Of a DNA stretch of 38,628 bases, positions 23,634 to 30,812 are shown in pieces. This stretch comes from Curtobacterium flaccumfaciens UCD-AKU (GTDB lineage Bacteria; Actinomycetota; Actinomycetes; Actinomycetales; Microbacteriaceae): contig NZ_KB714620.1 in NCBI RefSeq assembly GCF_000349565.1, positions 129,644 through 168,271 of the forward strand. Direction: 5' to 3'. The notes under the pieces were generated by a model. It saw only the letters and a list, made by a program, of their open reading frames with translations, made no database searches and was not told where the DNA came from. Position 1 is the first letter of the stretch. Each line of letters begins with the position of its first letter. The position numbers were made by a program, and so were the translations under genes.

Positions 23634-24249
23634 ACGGATCCCGCACGAGATCGTCGCCTCCGTCCTGGCCGGTGCCACGGCGTTCATCGGGGGCAACGCC
23701 CTGCACCTGCCGACCTGGGCGATCTTCATCAGCTGGGCGGGGATGTTCCTGCTCGGCAGCAAGCCGACGCTGCGGAACGCCACCCGGCTCTGGGCCGCGA
23801 TGCCGATCGGGTCGGCGTTCGGTCTGGTCATCGTCCTGCTCGACCAGCGGTTCGGCACGCTCTTCGGCGAGGGGCAGGCGGGGCAGAACACCGTGCTGGC
23901 GCTGCTCATCCTCGTCGTGAACTGCGCGCTGATGTACACCGGTCGCACGAAGCTGTTCGGGCTCGTCCCCGGGATGTTCCTCGGGTTCGCCTCGTTCTTC
24001 GCGACGTGCTTCGGCGGGTTCGGCTTCGACCCGGGGAACGCCTGGGCCGCCTGGGTCTCGGTCGTGCTGATGAACGCGCTCGGCCCGGTGTTCGCGTACC
24101 TGTCCCGTCGCCTGACTTTCGCGCGGCCCGAGACGACCGGCGCGGCCGATGTGGCCGACCCGGCCGTGGGTGCGCACCCCGCCAGCCCGGCCGCCCAGGC
24201 CCCTGCTCCGGAACGGCAGCCCGACCAGCCGGTCGCAGCCTCGGCCTAG
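23626..24249 (+). CDS. DUF1097 family membrane protein
   Basis: The 207-aa protein has about five hydrophobic segments within residues 1-165: EIVASVLAGATAFIGGNA, WAIFISWAGMFLLG, LWAAMPIGSAFGLVIVLL, TVLALLILVVNCALMYTG and GLVPGMFLGFASFFATCFGG. A polar Ala/Pro/Gln-rich tail follows. This matches DUF1097, a small membrane family (E. coli YcdZ type) of unknown function. Its ATG lies inside the end of the amidohydrolase gene, so the two are coupled. A role in substrate or product transport is inferred from context only. TAG at 24247 precedes the carboxypeptidase promoter. Confidence 0.82.
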   Translation: MRERIPHEIVASVLAGATAFIGGNALHLPTWAIFISWAGMFLLGSKPTLRNATRLWAAMPIGSAFGLVIVLLDQRFGTLFGEGQAGQNTVLALLILVVNCALMYTGRTKLFGLVPGMFLGFASFFATCFGGFGFDPGNAWAAWVSVVLMNALGPVFAYLSRRLTFARPETTGAADVADPAVGAHPASPAAQAPAPERQPDQPVAASA

Positions 24250-24260
24250 GAGCGGACCGG

Positions 24261-24266
24261 TACGCT
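24261..24266 (+). promoter_or_regulatory. -10 box of the carboxypeptidase gene (leaderless)
   Basis: TACGCT ends 8 nt before GTG 24275, allowing separate expression from the upstream DUF1097 operon. Confidence 0.5.
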
Positions 24267-24274
24267 CGGGTCCC

Positions 24275-25507
24275 GTGTCACGAGTCGTCCGCCGCCCCCG
24301 CTCCGCCGTCCGGAGGCCGGTCACGATCTCGGTGGTCGCCGTGCTGCTCCTGGTGGCCGGGTACCTCGTCGCCGCGGCCGTCGTGCCGTTCGGTCCGGCG
24401 AGCGCCAGCACCACCACCTACTCGGCACCGAGGACGACTGCCCCGGCACTGAGCTTCCCGGGCTACGGCGCGACCGCGGTCGAAGCGACGGACTTCCCCG
24501 AGAGCCTGCGTACCAGTGGCGACACGAAGCCCCGGTCCATCGCGAGCATCACGAAGGTCGTCACGGCGCTCGTGGTGCTCGACGAGAAGCCGATGGCGCC
24601 CGGACAGTCGGGCCCGGCCATCCGCTTCACGAAGCAGATGGAGGGCCTGTACGCGAAGTACGCGGCGCAGAACGGCGAGGTCGCCCCGATGCCGGCCGGC
24701 CTGAAGCTCACCGAGCACCAGGCGTTCCAGGTGATGCTCATGAAGTCGGCCAACAACTACGCCGGCGCGCTCGCCATCTGGGCCTTCGGATCCCTCGACG
24801 CCTACGAGCGAGCGGCCGCGAAGTGGCTCGACGAGCAGGGCCTCGACGACACGACGATCCACGAGCCGACCGGCCTCGACCCGGACAACACCTCGACCGC
24901 GACCGACCTGGTCGAGCTCGGGCAGCTGGCGCTCGCGAACCCGGTCGTCAAGGACATCGTCGGCACGCAGGACGTCACGATCCCGACGGTCGGCGCGATC
25001 GAGAACTCGAACAAGCTCCTCGGGCTCGACGGCGTCGAGGGGATCAAGACCGGCACGCTCGACGAGGCCGGGGCCTGCCTGCTGTTCGCGGCGACGTACG
25101 AGCGTGGCGGCAGGCAGGTCACCGTCGTCGGCGTGATGCTCGGTGGCGTGGACCACGACTCCCTCGACAACGACGTGCAGCGGTTGCTGCGGTCCGTCGC
25201 GGACAACTTCCAGGTGGTGACGCTCACCCACCAGGGGCAGACCTTCGGCACCTTCTCGACCCCGTGGCAGGACGAGGCGGACGCGGTCACGACGAAGGCC
25301 GCCGAGGTGCTCGTGTGGGGGAAGACCACGGTCACCGCGAAGGCGACGCTCGAGCGGGTGACCTTCGGCACGAAGGGCGAGCGGGTCGGGCGGGTCCGGT
25401 TCCGCATCTCCGACCACGACCCGGTCACGGTGCCGCTCGCGCTCGCGCGGACGATCGACGACCCCGGCGTCTGGTGGCGTTGGACGAACCCGTTCCAGGG
25501 GGCGTGA
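24275..25507 (+). CDS. D-alanyl-D-alanine carboxypeptidase (class C low-mass PBP)
   Basis: The 410-aa protein is a serine DD-peptidase of the S11 type. It has SITK (S91, K94), SAN (S158-N160) and KTG (258-260). An N-terminal basic stretch and a hydrophobic helix (about 17-37) act as signal anchor, so the enzyme works outside the membrane, trimming the terminal D-Ala of peptidoglycan stem peptides. Residues after about 310 form a C-terminal beta-rich domain that ends in WWRWTNPF. GTG 24275 follows TACGCT by 8 nt and gives the signal anchor an ideal basic start (VSRVVRRPRSAVRR); a longer frame upstream overlaps DUF1097 and is not supported. Confidence 0.9.
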   Translation: MSRVVRRPRSAVRRPVTISVVAVLLLVAGYLVAAAVVPFGPASASTTTYSAPRTTAPALSFPGYGATAVEATDFPESLRTSGDTKPRSIASITKVVTALVVLDEKPMAPGQSGPAIRFTKQMEGLYAKYAAQNGEVAPMPAGLKLTEHQAFQVMLMKSANNYAGALAIWAFGSLDAYERAAAKWLDEQGLDDTTIHEPTGLDPDNTSTATDLVELGQLALANPVVKDIVGTQDVTIPTVGAIENSNKLLGLDGVEGIKTGTLDEAGACLLFAATYERGGRQVTVVGVMLGGVDHDSLDNDVQRLLRSVADNFQVVTLTHQGQTFGTFSTPWQDEADAVTTKAAEVLVWGKTTVTAKATLERVTFGTKGERVGRVRFRISDHDPVTVPLALARTIDDPGVWWRWTNPFQGA

Positions 25508-25527
25508 CGCTCGTCGGTGCCCGACCG

Positions 25528-25533
25528 TAGAGT
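25528..25533 (+). promoter_or_regulatory. -10 box of the beta-lactamase-fold hydrolase gene (leaderless)
   Basis: TAGAGT ends 7 nt before GTG 25541. It lies in the 33-nt gap after the carboxypeptidase stop. Confidence 0.5.
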
Positions 25534-25540
25534 CGGTCGG

Positions 25541-26923
25541 GTGACGACGATGACGACGTTCCCCCGGACCACCCCCTCCGCCCTCGACGTCGACGCCCGC
25601 GGAGTCCTCGCGTTCGTCGACGCCCTCGAGTCGACACCCGGCGTCGAGCCGCACAGCTTCATGCTGCTCCGGCACGGCCAGGTCGCTGCCGGGGGGTGGT
25701 GGCAGCCGTACTCGGCCGACCGCGTGCACCTGCTCTACTCGCTGAGCAAGAGCTTCACCGCAGCGGCCGTCGGCATCGCCGTGCGACAGGGCCTGGTCGA
25801 CCTCGACGCGACCGTGCTGTCGTACTTCCCGGAGCTCGACGCCGACGTCACCGATGAGCGCAGCCGCCGGATGCGGGTGCGGCACCTGCTCGCGATGGCG
25901 AGCGGGCACCGCGAGGAGACGCTCGAACGGGCGGAGGCCCTCGATCCGACGAACACGGTGCGCGGGTTCCTGCTGCTCCCGCCGGACGAGGAGCCCGGCT
26001 CGGTCTTCGCGTACAACCAGCCGTGCACGTACACGCTCGCGAGCATCGTCCGGCGCGTGACCGGCGGGTCGCTCGTGGCCTGGCTCCGCCCGCACCTGCT
26101 CGACCCGCTCGGCATCGACGACCTCGCGTGGCGCCGCGACGACACCGGCGCGGAGTTCGGGTTCAGCGGGTGCTACGCCACGACCGACGCGGTCGCGAAG
26201 CTCGGCCAGCTGTACCTGCAGGACGGCGTCTGGGACGGCGAGCGGATCCTCGACGCCGACTGGGTCGAACAGGCCACGAGCACGCAGGTCGCCAACCCGG
26301 ACGAGGCCAACCCGGACTGGTCGAAGGGGTACGGCTTCCAGTTCTGGATGGCCCGCCACGGTTTCCGCGGCGACGGCGCCTACGGTCAGTTCTGCGTCGT
26401 CCTGCCGGAGCAGGACGTCGTGCTCGCGATCACCGGTCAGACCGTCGACATGCAGGCGGTCCTCGACGCGGCCTGGCAGCACCTCCTGCCCGCCGTCGAC
26501 GGCACGACCGACACGGATGCGGACACCGCACTGGAGGCCCGGCTCGCCTCCCTCGGGCTGCCACCGGTGCAGGGTGGTCGCCTTCCGGAGCACCTCGCCG
26601 ACGTCGAGCTGCGGTCGCGTCCCGGCGGGATCCTCGATGCCGCCACGTTCGCGCGCGGTGCAGACGGTGTCCGCCTGACGATCACCGACGACGGCCGGTC
26701 GGAGTCCGTGCCGCTCGGCGAAGGACGGTGGGCCGTCGAGGGCGCCCTCGCGGCGAGTGCGGCGACCGAGCCAGAGGGCACCGTGCTCGTCGCGGTCCGC
26801 TTCCTGGAGACCCCGCACCTGCTGCACCTGCGCGTCGACCTCGACGCGGGCACGGTCGGGGCGAAGTGGAAGACCGAGCCGCTGCACGACGGTCCGATGA
26901 CGCTCCGTCGCCCCGCGGACTGA
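25541..26923 (+). CDS. Serine hydrolase, beta-lactamase/esterase fold
   Basis: The 460-aa protein belongs to the class C beta-lactamase / DD-peptidase-like family. It has YSLSKSFTAAAVG (nucleophile S67, K70) and Tyr in SVFAYNQPCTYTLASI (Y158), plus family segments VRHLLAMASGH and WMARHGFRGDGAYGQFCVV. No signal peptide is evident, so it is probably cytoplasmic and more likely an esterase or peptidase than a resistance enzyme. After about residue 340 a C-terminal domain follows (LPPVQGGRLPEHLADV). GTG 25541 is favoured by TAGAGT 7 nt upstream; ATG 25550 is the alternative. It is followed by a strong bidirectional hairpin. Confidence 0.87.
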   Translation: MTTMTTFPRTTPSALDVDARGVLAFVDALESTPGVEPHSFMLLRHGQVAAGGWWQPYSADRVHLLYSLSKSFTAAAVGIAVRQGLVDLDATVLSYFPELDADVTDERSRRMRVRHLLAMASGHREETLERAEALDPTNTVRGFLLLPPDEEPGSVFAYNQPCTYTLASIVRRVTGGSLVAWLRPHLLDPLGIDDLAWRRDDTGAEFGFSGCYATTDAVAKLGQLYLQDGVWDGERILDADWVEQATSTQVANPDEANPDWSKGYGFQFWMARHGFRGDGAYGQFCVVLPEQDVVLAITGQTVDMQAVLDAAWQHLLPAVDGTTDTDADTALEARLASLGLPPVQGGRLPEHLADVELRSRPGGILDAATFARGADGVRLTITDDGRSESVPLGEGRWAVEGALAASAATEPEGTVLVAVRFLETPHLLHLRVDLDAGTVGAKWKTEPLHDGPMTLRRPAD

Positions 26924-26992
26924 CCGGTGCCGACGACGGGGTGCGCACGACCCCGTTCGCGGCGCGCACGACGCTGTTCGCGCCCCCGTGCC

Positions 26993-27026
26993 GTCATCGC
27001 GCCCCGGTGAGCCGGGGCGCGATGAC
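26993..27026. terminator. Bidirectional terminator between convergent hydrolase genes
   Basis: Perfect 15-bp arms (GTCATCGCGCCCCGG and its complement) flank a TGAG loop. It serves both the beta-lactamase-fold gene (+) and the SGNH hydrolase gene (-). Just before it, a 21-bp period direct repeat (GCGCACGA at 26943 and 26964) fills part of the spacer. Confidence 0.8.
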
Positions 27027-27077
27027 CGTGGTGTGGCGCGGCTGCGGAGGCGTGCGGACTCGAAGGGGCGTCGTCGG

Positions 27078-27872
27078 CTACGGGGTGTCGGAAGGGTGCT
27101 CGGTGACGATCTGCAGCTCGGGCCGCTTCGCCGTCACCCCGTCGCCGGACGAGGTGTGCTTGATGCGGCGGACCACCCACGGCACCAGGTACTCCCTGGC
27201 CCACCCGAGGTCCTCGGCGCGGGCCTCGCGCCACGGCCGTGCCTCGAGCGGGTCCGGGTTGAACGGTTCGAGCCCGTGCGGCACACCGAGGGCGTCGAGC
27301 ACCGCGGCGGCGATCGTGGAGTGGCCCATCGGGGAGTGGTGCAGCCGGTCCGGAGCCCACATCCGCGGGTCCCGGAGCACGCGGAGTGCCCACATGTTGG
27401 CCACCAGGGCACCGTGCTTCAGGGCGATGGCGTGCAGGTTCTCGTTGTAGATCGCCGTCTTGCCGCGGACCATCCCGAGCACCGGGGTCATCCCGACGTC
27501 CGGGCCGGTGAACAGCACGACGGTGGCTCCATCGCGGCGCAGGTCGGCGACGAGCCGGTCCACCCGTTCGGCGAGCTCGTCCGGGTCCGAGCCCGGGCGG
27601 ATGATGTCGTTGCCGCCGGCCGACACCGTGATGAGGTCCGGGTGCAGGGCGACGGCGGCCTCGGCCTGCTCGTCGATGATCTGCTGGAGCAGCCGCCCGC
27701 GGATCGCGAGGTTGGCGTACGCGAAGTCGTCCGTCTGGTGTGCCAGCACCTCGGCGACGCGGTCCGCCCAGCCGCGGTTGCCGCCCGGGACGGTCGGGTC
27801 GGGGTCCCCGATCCCCTCGGTGAACGAGTCACCGATCGCGACGTACCTGGTCCAAGGATGACGATCTGACAC
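27078..27872 (-). CDS. SGNH/GDSL hydrolase family protein
   Basis: The 264-aa protein carries the four SGNH blocks: VAIGDSFTEG (nucleophile S16), NLAIRGR (N54/G58 region), GGND (86-89) and PDRLHHSPMGH (D175, H178). No signal peptide is seen, so it is probably an intracellular esterase, lipase or deacetylase. Close homologues are widespread in Actinobacteria without known substrate. The C-terminal 60 residues (EPFNPDPLEARPWREAR onward) are conserved-looking and outside the core. GTG 27872 follows TAGGGT by 7 nt. It is divergent from the acyl-CoA dehydrogenase gene with only 23 bp between start codons. Confidence 0.9.
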   Translation of the reverse strand: MSDRHPWTRYVAIGDSFTEGIGDPDPTVPGGNRGWADRVAEVLAHQTDDFAYANLAIRGRLLQQIIDEQAEAAVALHPDLITVSAGGNDIIRPGSDPDELAERVDRLVADLRRDGATVVLFTGPDVGMTPVLGMVRGKTAIYNENLHAIALKHGALVANMWALRVLRDPRMWAPDRLHHSPMGHSTIAAAVLDALGVPHGLEPFNPDPLEARPWREARAEDLGWAREYLVPWVVRRIKHTSSGDGVTAKRPELQIVTEHPSDTP

Positions 27873-27879
27873 GTCCCGG

Positions 27880-27885
27880 ACCCTA
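27880..27885 (-). promoter_or_regulatory. -10 box of the SGNH hydrolase gene (leaderless)
   Basis: TAGGGT on the minus strand ends 7 nt before GTG 27872. It shares two base pairs with the oppositely directed -10 box of the dehydrogenase gene. Confidence 0.55.
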
Positions 27886-27889
27886 GTCT
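27884..27889 (+). promoter_or_regulatory. -10 box of the acyl-CoA dehydrogenase gene (leaderless)
   Basis: TAGTCT ends 6 nt before ATG 27896. Its overlap with the opposite -10 box suggests that RNA polymerase can occupy only one of the two promoters at a time. Confidence 0.55.
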
Positions 27890-27895
27890 CGTGGC

Positions 27896-29059
27896 ATGAC
27901 GAAGGCCAACACGGACGCCGTCGGCTGGTCGGTGCCCGACGAACTGCTCGACCGCATCGCCGGGCGCGCCTCCGGGTACGACGCCGCGAACGCGTTCTGC
28001 ACCGAGGACCTCGACGAGCTCCGCGCCGCTGGCTACCTGCGGATCGGTGTCCCCGTCGAGCAGGGCGGGGCGGGCCTCGGCCTCCGCGCCACCGCCGGCG
28101 TGCAGCGCGCCCTCGCCCAGGCCGCGCCGGCGACGGCGCTCGGCCTCGGCATGCACCAGGTGTGGGTGCAGGCGGCGCGCGCCGTCCGTGCGCGAGGTGA
28201 GTCGTTCCTCCAGGCCGTCACCGACCACGCGGCGGACGACCAGCTGCTCGCCTTCGGGGTGAGCGAACCCGGCAACGACGCGGTGCTGTTCGACTCGTCG
28301 ACGACGGCGGAGCCGGACGGCGACGGCGGGTACCGGTTCACCGGCACGAAGGTGTTCACCTCCCTCGCTCCGGCGTGGGACGTCATGAGCGTCTTCGGCA
28401 AGGACACCTCGGGGGCGGAACCCCGGCTCGTGCACGGCTTCGTGCTGCGGTCGGACGGCGACGTGGAACACCTGGACGACTGGGACACGCTCGGGATGCG
28501 CGCGACGCAGAGCCGCACCACGAACCTGCACGGCGTGCACGTCCCGGCGGGCCGCATCGTCCGGTCACTGCCGGTCGGGCCGAACCAGGACCCGCTCGTG
28601 TTCGGGATCTTCGCCTCGTTCGAGCTCCTCATCGCGTCGGTGTACGTCGGGATCGCCGAGCGGGGGGTCGCGCTCGCGGCGACCGCCGTGGCGCACCGCA
28701 CCGCGGCCGACGGCACTCGGCGGTCGGAGGACCCCGACGTGCGCCGGGCGATCGCGGACCTGCGCGGCGCGGTCGACGCGATCACGCTGCAGGTCGACTC
28801 GTTGGCGCGGTCGGTCGACGAGGTCGACGACCTCGGAGCCCGGTGGTTCCCGCTGCTCGTCGGCACGAAGGCGCGGGCCGTGGACACGGCGCAGCACGTC
28901 GTGGACGAGGCCATGCGCGTCGTCGGCGGCTCGGCGTTCCGGGCGTCGAGTGAGCTGGCGCGGCTGGCGCGTGACGTCCGGGCGGGGCAGTACCACCCGT
29001 CGTCGCGCGACTCCGCGGCGCGGACGATCGCCGCGTCGGTGCTCGGCCCGCTCGGCTGA
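27896..29059 (+). CDS. Acyl-CoA dehydrogenase family flavoprotein
   Basis: The 387-aa protein has the fold of FAD-dependent acyl-CoA dehydrogenases: an N-terminal helical domain, the middle beta domain with FGVSEPGNDAVLF and GYRFTGTKVFTSLAPAWDVM, and a C-terminal helical domain with MRVVGGSAFRASSELARLARDVRAGQYHP. The last segment also resembles flavin monooxygenase relatives of the family (DszC-like). I cannot place the usual catalytic glutamate with confidence, so dehydrogenase against monooxygenase-like activity stays open. It is monocistronic; the next 490 nt hold repeats. Confidence 0.85.
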   Translation: MTKANTDAVGWSVPDELLDRIAGRASGYDAANAFCTEDLDELRAAGYLRIGVPVEQGGAGLGLRATAGVQRALAQAAPATALGLGMHQVWVQAARAVRARGESFLQAVTDHAADDQLLAFGVSEPGNDAVLFDSSTTAEPDGDGGYRFTGTKVFTSLAPAWDVMSVFGKDTSGAEPRLVHGFVLRSDGDVEHLDDWDTLGMRATQSRTTNLHGVHVPAGRIVRSLPVGPNQDPLVFGIFASFELLIASVYVGIAERGVALAATAVAHRTAADGTRRSEDPDVRRAIADLRGAVDAITLQVDSLARSVDEVDDLGARWFPLLVGTKARAVDTAQHVVDEAMRVVGGSAFRASSELARLARDVRAGQYHPSSRDSAARTIAASVLGPLG

Positions 29060-29101
29060 GCGCTGCGCTCCGGGGCGCTTCCGGTGCGCTTCCGGTGCGA
29101 G

Positions 29102-29444
29102 GGTGGCGTGGCCGCGCTCGGTGCCGAGTCCGTCGGCCGGTGCGGGGTTGGCGCGGCGGCGCACCGTGCGGGGTCCGTCGGCGGGTGCGGGGTTGGCGTG
29201 GCGGCGCTCGGTGCGGGGTCCGTCGGCCGGTGCGAGGTTGGCCGATCGGTGTTGCCTTGCGGCGCCGCACCGTGCGACCAACCCGGCACCGAGTTGCGAA
29301 GGGCGCGCGGTGCCGCGGGCGATGGCGTGGCGGCGCACCGTGCGGGGTCCGTCGGCAGGTGCGAGGTTGGCCGCTCGGTGCTGCATTGTGGCGTCGCACC
29401 GTGCAACCAACCCGGCACCGAGTTGCGAAGGGCGCACGGTGCGA
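29102..29444. repeat. Nested tandem repeats: 45-bp units inside a 129-bp duplication
   Basis: GTCCGTCGG recurs at 29128, 29173 and 29218, giving a 45-bp period over about three units. A segment of about 122 bp (29194-29315) is then repeated at 29323-29444 with a 129-bp offset. Each long copy ends in a hairpin: TCGCACCGTGC (29394-29404) pairs with GCACGGTGCGA (29434-29444), with CCAACCCGGCACCG in the loop. The whole 29060-29544 interval lacks a credible gene. It separates the dehydrogenase and dinB genes, which run in the same direction. Confidence 0.85.
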
Positions 29445-29544
29445 TGACGGGCGAGCAACCGCGCACGACGGGACGAACCTCGCACCGTGCGGCCGTCGGC
29501 ACGCCCGGCACGGCGATGTCGGTGGCGCCTGGCATCATCTCGGT

Positions 29545-30789
29545 GTGAGCAAGCAGGACGGACGGAACCGCCTCGTCTCCGACGCACCGGTGGACGACGT
29601 CTCGGCGACCGTGCTGCACGTCGACATGGACGCCTTCTTCGCCTCCGTCGAACTGCTCGACCGCCCCGACCTGCAGGGCCTGCCGGTCATCGTGGGCCAC
29701 GACTCCGACCGCTCCGTCGTCACGGCGGCCACCTACGAAGCCCGTCGGTACGGCGTGAACTCCGCCATGCCGATGGCCGTCGCCAAACGCCGCTGCCCGA
29801 ACGCCGTGATCGTCGAACCGCACTTCGAGAAGTACCGGGCGAAGTCCGCGGCCGTGATGGCGATCTTCGACCGGTTCACCCCGCGGGTCGAGCGGCTCGG
29901 CATCGACGAGGCGTTCCTCGACGTCGCCGGCGCGCTCCGGCTCTACGGCACGCCGTGGCAGATCGGCCAGGCGATCCGCCGCACGGTCTTCGCCGAGACC
30001 GGGCTGCACTGCTCGGTCGGTGCGGCATCGACCAAGTTCGTGGCGAAGCTCGCCTCCAGCCGGTCGAAGCCGGACGGCCTCCTCGTCGTGCCCGGAGCGG
30101 ACACCGTGGCGTTCCTGCACCCGCAGCCGGTCTCCGCGCTCTGGGGCGTGGGCGGCAGGACGCAGGAGACGCTCGAACGCCGGGGCATCCGCACCGTCGG
30201 CGACCTGGCGAACACCCCGCTCGGCTCGCTCGTCTCGGCACTCGGCCCGGCTGGCGGGCAGCGGCTGCACGACCTGTCCTGGGGTCGCGACCCGCGCGTG
30301 GTCGACACCGGCGTCGGCGAGAAGTCGATCGGGCACGAGGTCACCTTCGGCCGCGACCTGACCGAGCGCGACGACGTCGCTCGCGAACTCCTCCGCCTGG
30401 CCGACAAGGTCGCGGTCCGCCTGCGCCAGGCCGACGTGCAGGCCCGGACGGTGGCGCTCAAGGTCCGCTACACCGACTTCACCACGCTGACCCGGTCGCG
30501 CACCCTGGCGGAACCGACCGACGTCGCGAAGCGCCTGCACCGCGAAGCCGTCGAGCTGTACGACGTGCTGCACCGACCCGGCAACCAGATCCGGCTGATC
30601 GGCGTGCGCGGCGAGAACCTCGTGCCGACGGCTGCCAGCAACGCCCTGTGGGACGACGACGCGCCGTGGCGTGACACCGAGACCACCGTGGACGCGGTCG
30701 CCGCTCGCTTCGGCGCCGGCGTCCTGCGACCGGCATCCCTGGTCCGTCGGACCCCTGACGGGGGCGTCCCGCACGCTCGGCAGGACTGA
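29545..30789 (+). CDS. dinB: DNA polymerase IV (DinB), Y family
   Basis: The 414-aa translesion polymerase has the palm motifs VLHVDMDAFFASVE (D27, D29, with F31/F32 near the steric gate) and LGIDEAFLDVAG (D121, E122). Fingers residues lie in TAATYEARRYGV, and the little-finger domain follows with KSIGHEVTFGRDL. It copies damaged DNA at the cost of fidelity. GTG 29545 gives MSKQDGRNRL. I see no clear clamp-binding peptide at the C-terminus and no SOS operator upstream. The helicase gene begins 23 nt downstream. Confidence 0.93.
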   Translation: MSKQDGRNRLVSDAPVDDVSATVLHVDMDAFFASVELLDRPDLQGLPVIVGHDSDRSVVTAATYEARRYGVNSAMPMAVAKRRCPNAVIVEPHFEKYRAKSAAVMAIFDRFTPRVERLGIDEAFLDVAGALRLYGTPWQIGQAIRRTVFAETGLHCSVGAASTKFVAKLASSRSKPDGLLVVPGADTVAFLHPQPVSALWGVGGRTQETLERRGIRTVGDLANTPLGSLVSALGPAGGQRLHDLSWGRDPRVVDTGVGEKSIGHEVTFGRDLTERDDVARELLRLADKVAVRLRQADVQARTVALKVRYTDFTTLTRSRTLAEPTDVAKRLHREAVELYDVLHRPGNQIRLIGVRGENLVPTAASNALWDDDAPWRDTETTVDAVAARFGAGVLRPASLVRRTPDGGVPHARQD

Positions 30790-30798
30790 CGGTGGCGG

Positions 30799-30804
30799 TA
30801 GAAT
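30799..30804 (+). promoter_or_regulatory. -10 box of the helicase gene (leaderless)
   Basis: TAGAAT, the closest match to the consensus in this window, ends 8 nt before GTG 30813. It lies in the 23-nt gap after dinB. Confidence 0.6.
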
Positions 30805-30812
30805 CGGGTTCA

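Noticed and set aside
21513..23948. The regulator frame extended to 811 codons
   Set aside because: The extension runs antisense through the amidohydrolase. The GntR domain begins at ATG 22190 with a -10 box 7 nt upstream.
24278..26887. An 869-codon open frame on the minus strand across the carboxypeptidase and beta-lactamase-fold genes
   Set aside because: It is antisense to two well-supported enzymes, has Arg/Val/Asp-biased low-information composition, and arises from the GC bias of the true codons.
29445..29544. SOS (LexA) box before dinB
   Set aside because: No CGAAC-N4-GTTCG-like motif is visible in the upstream region.
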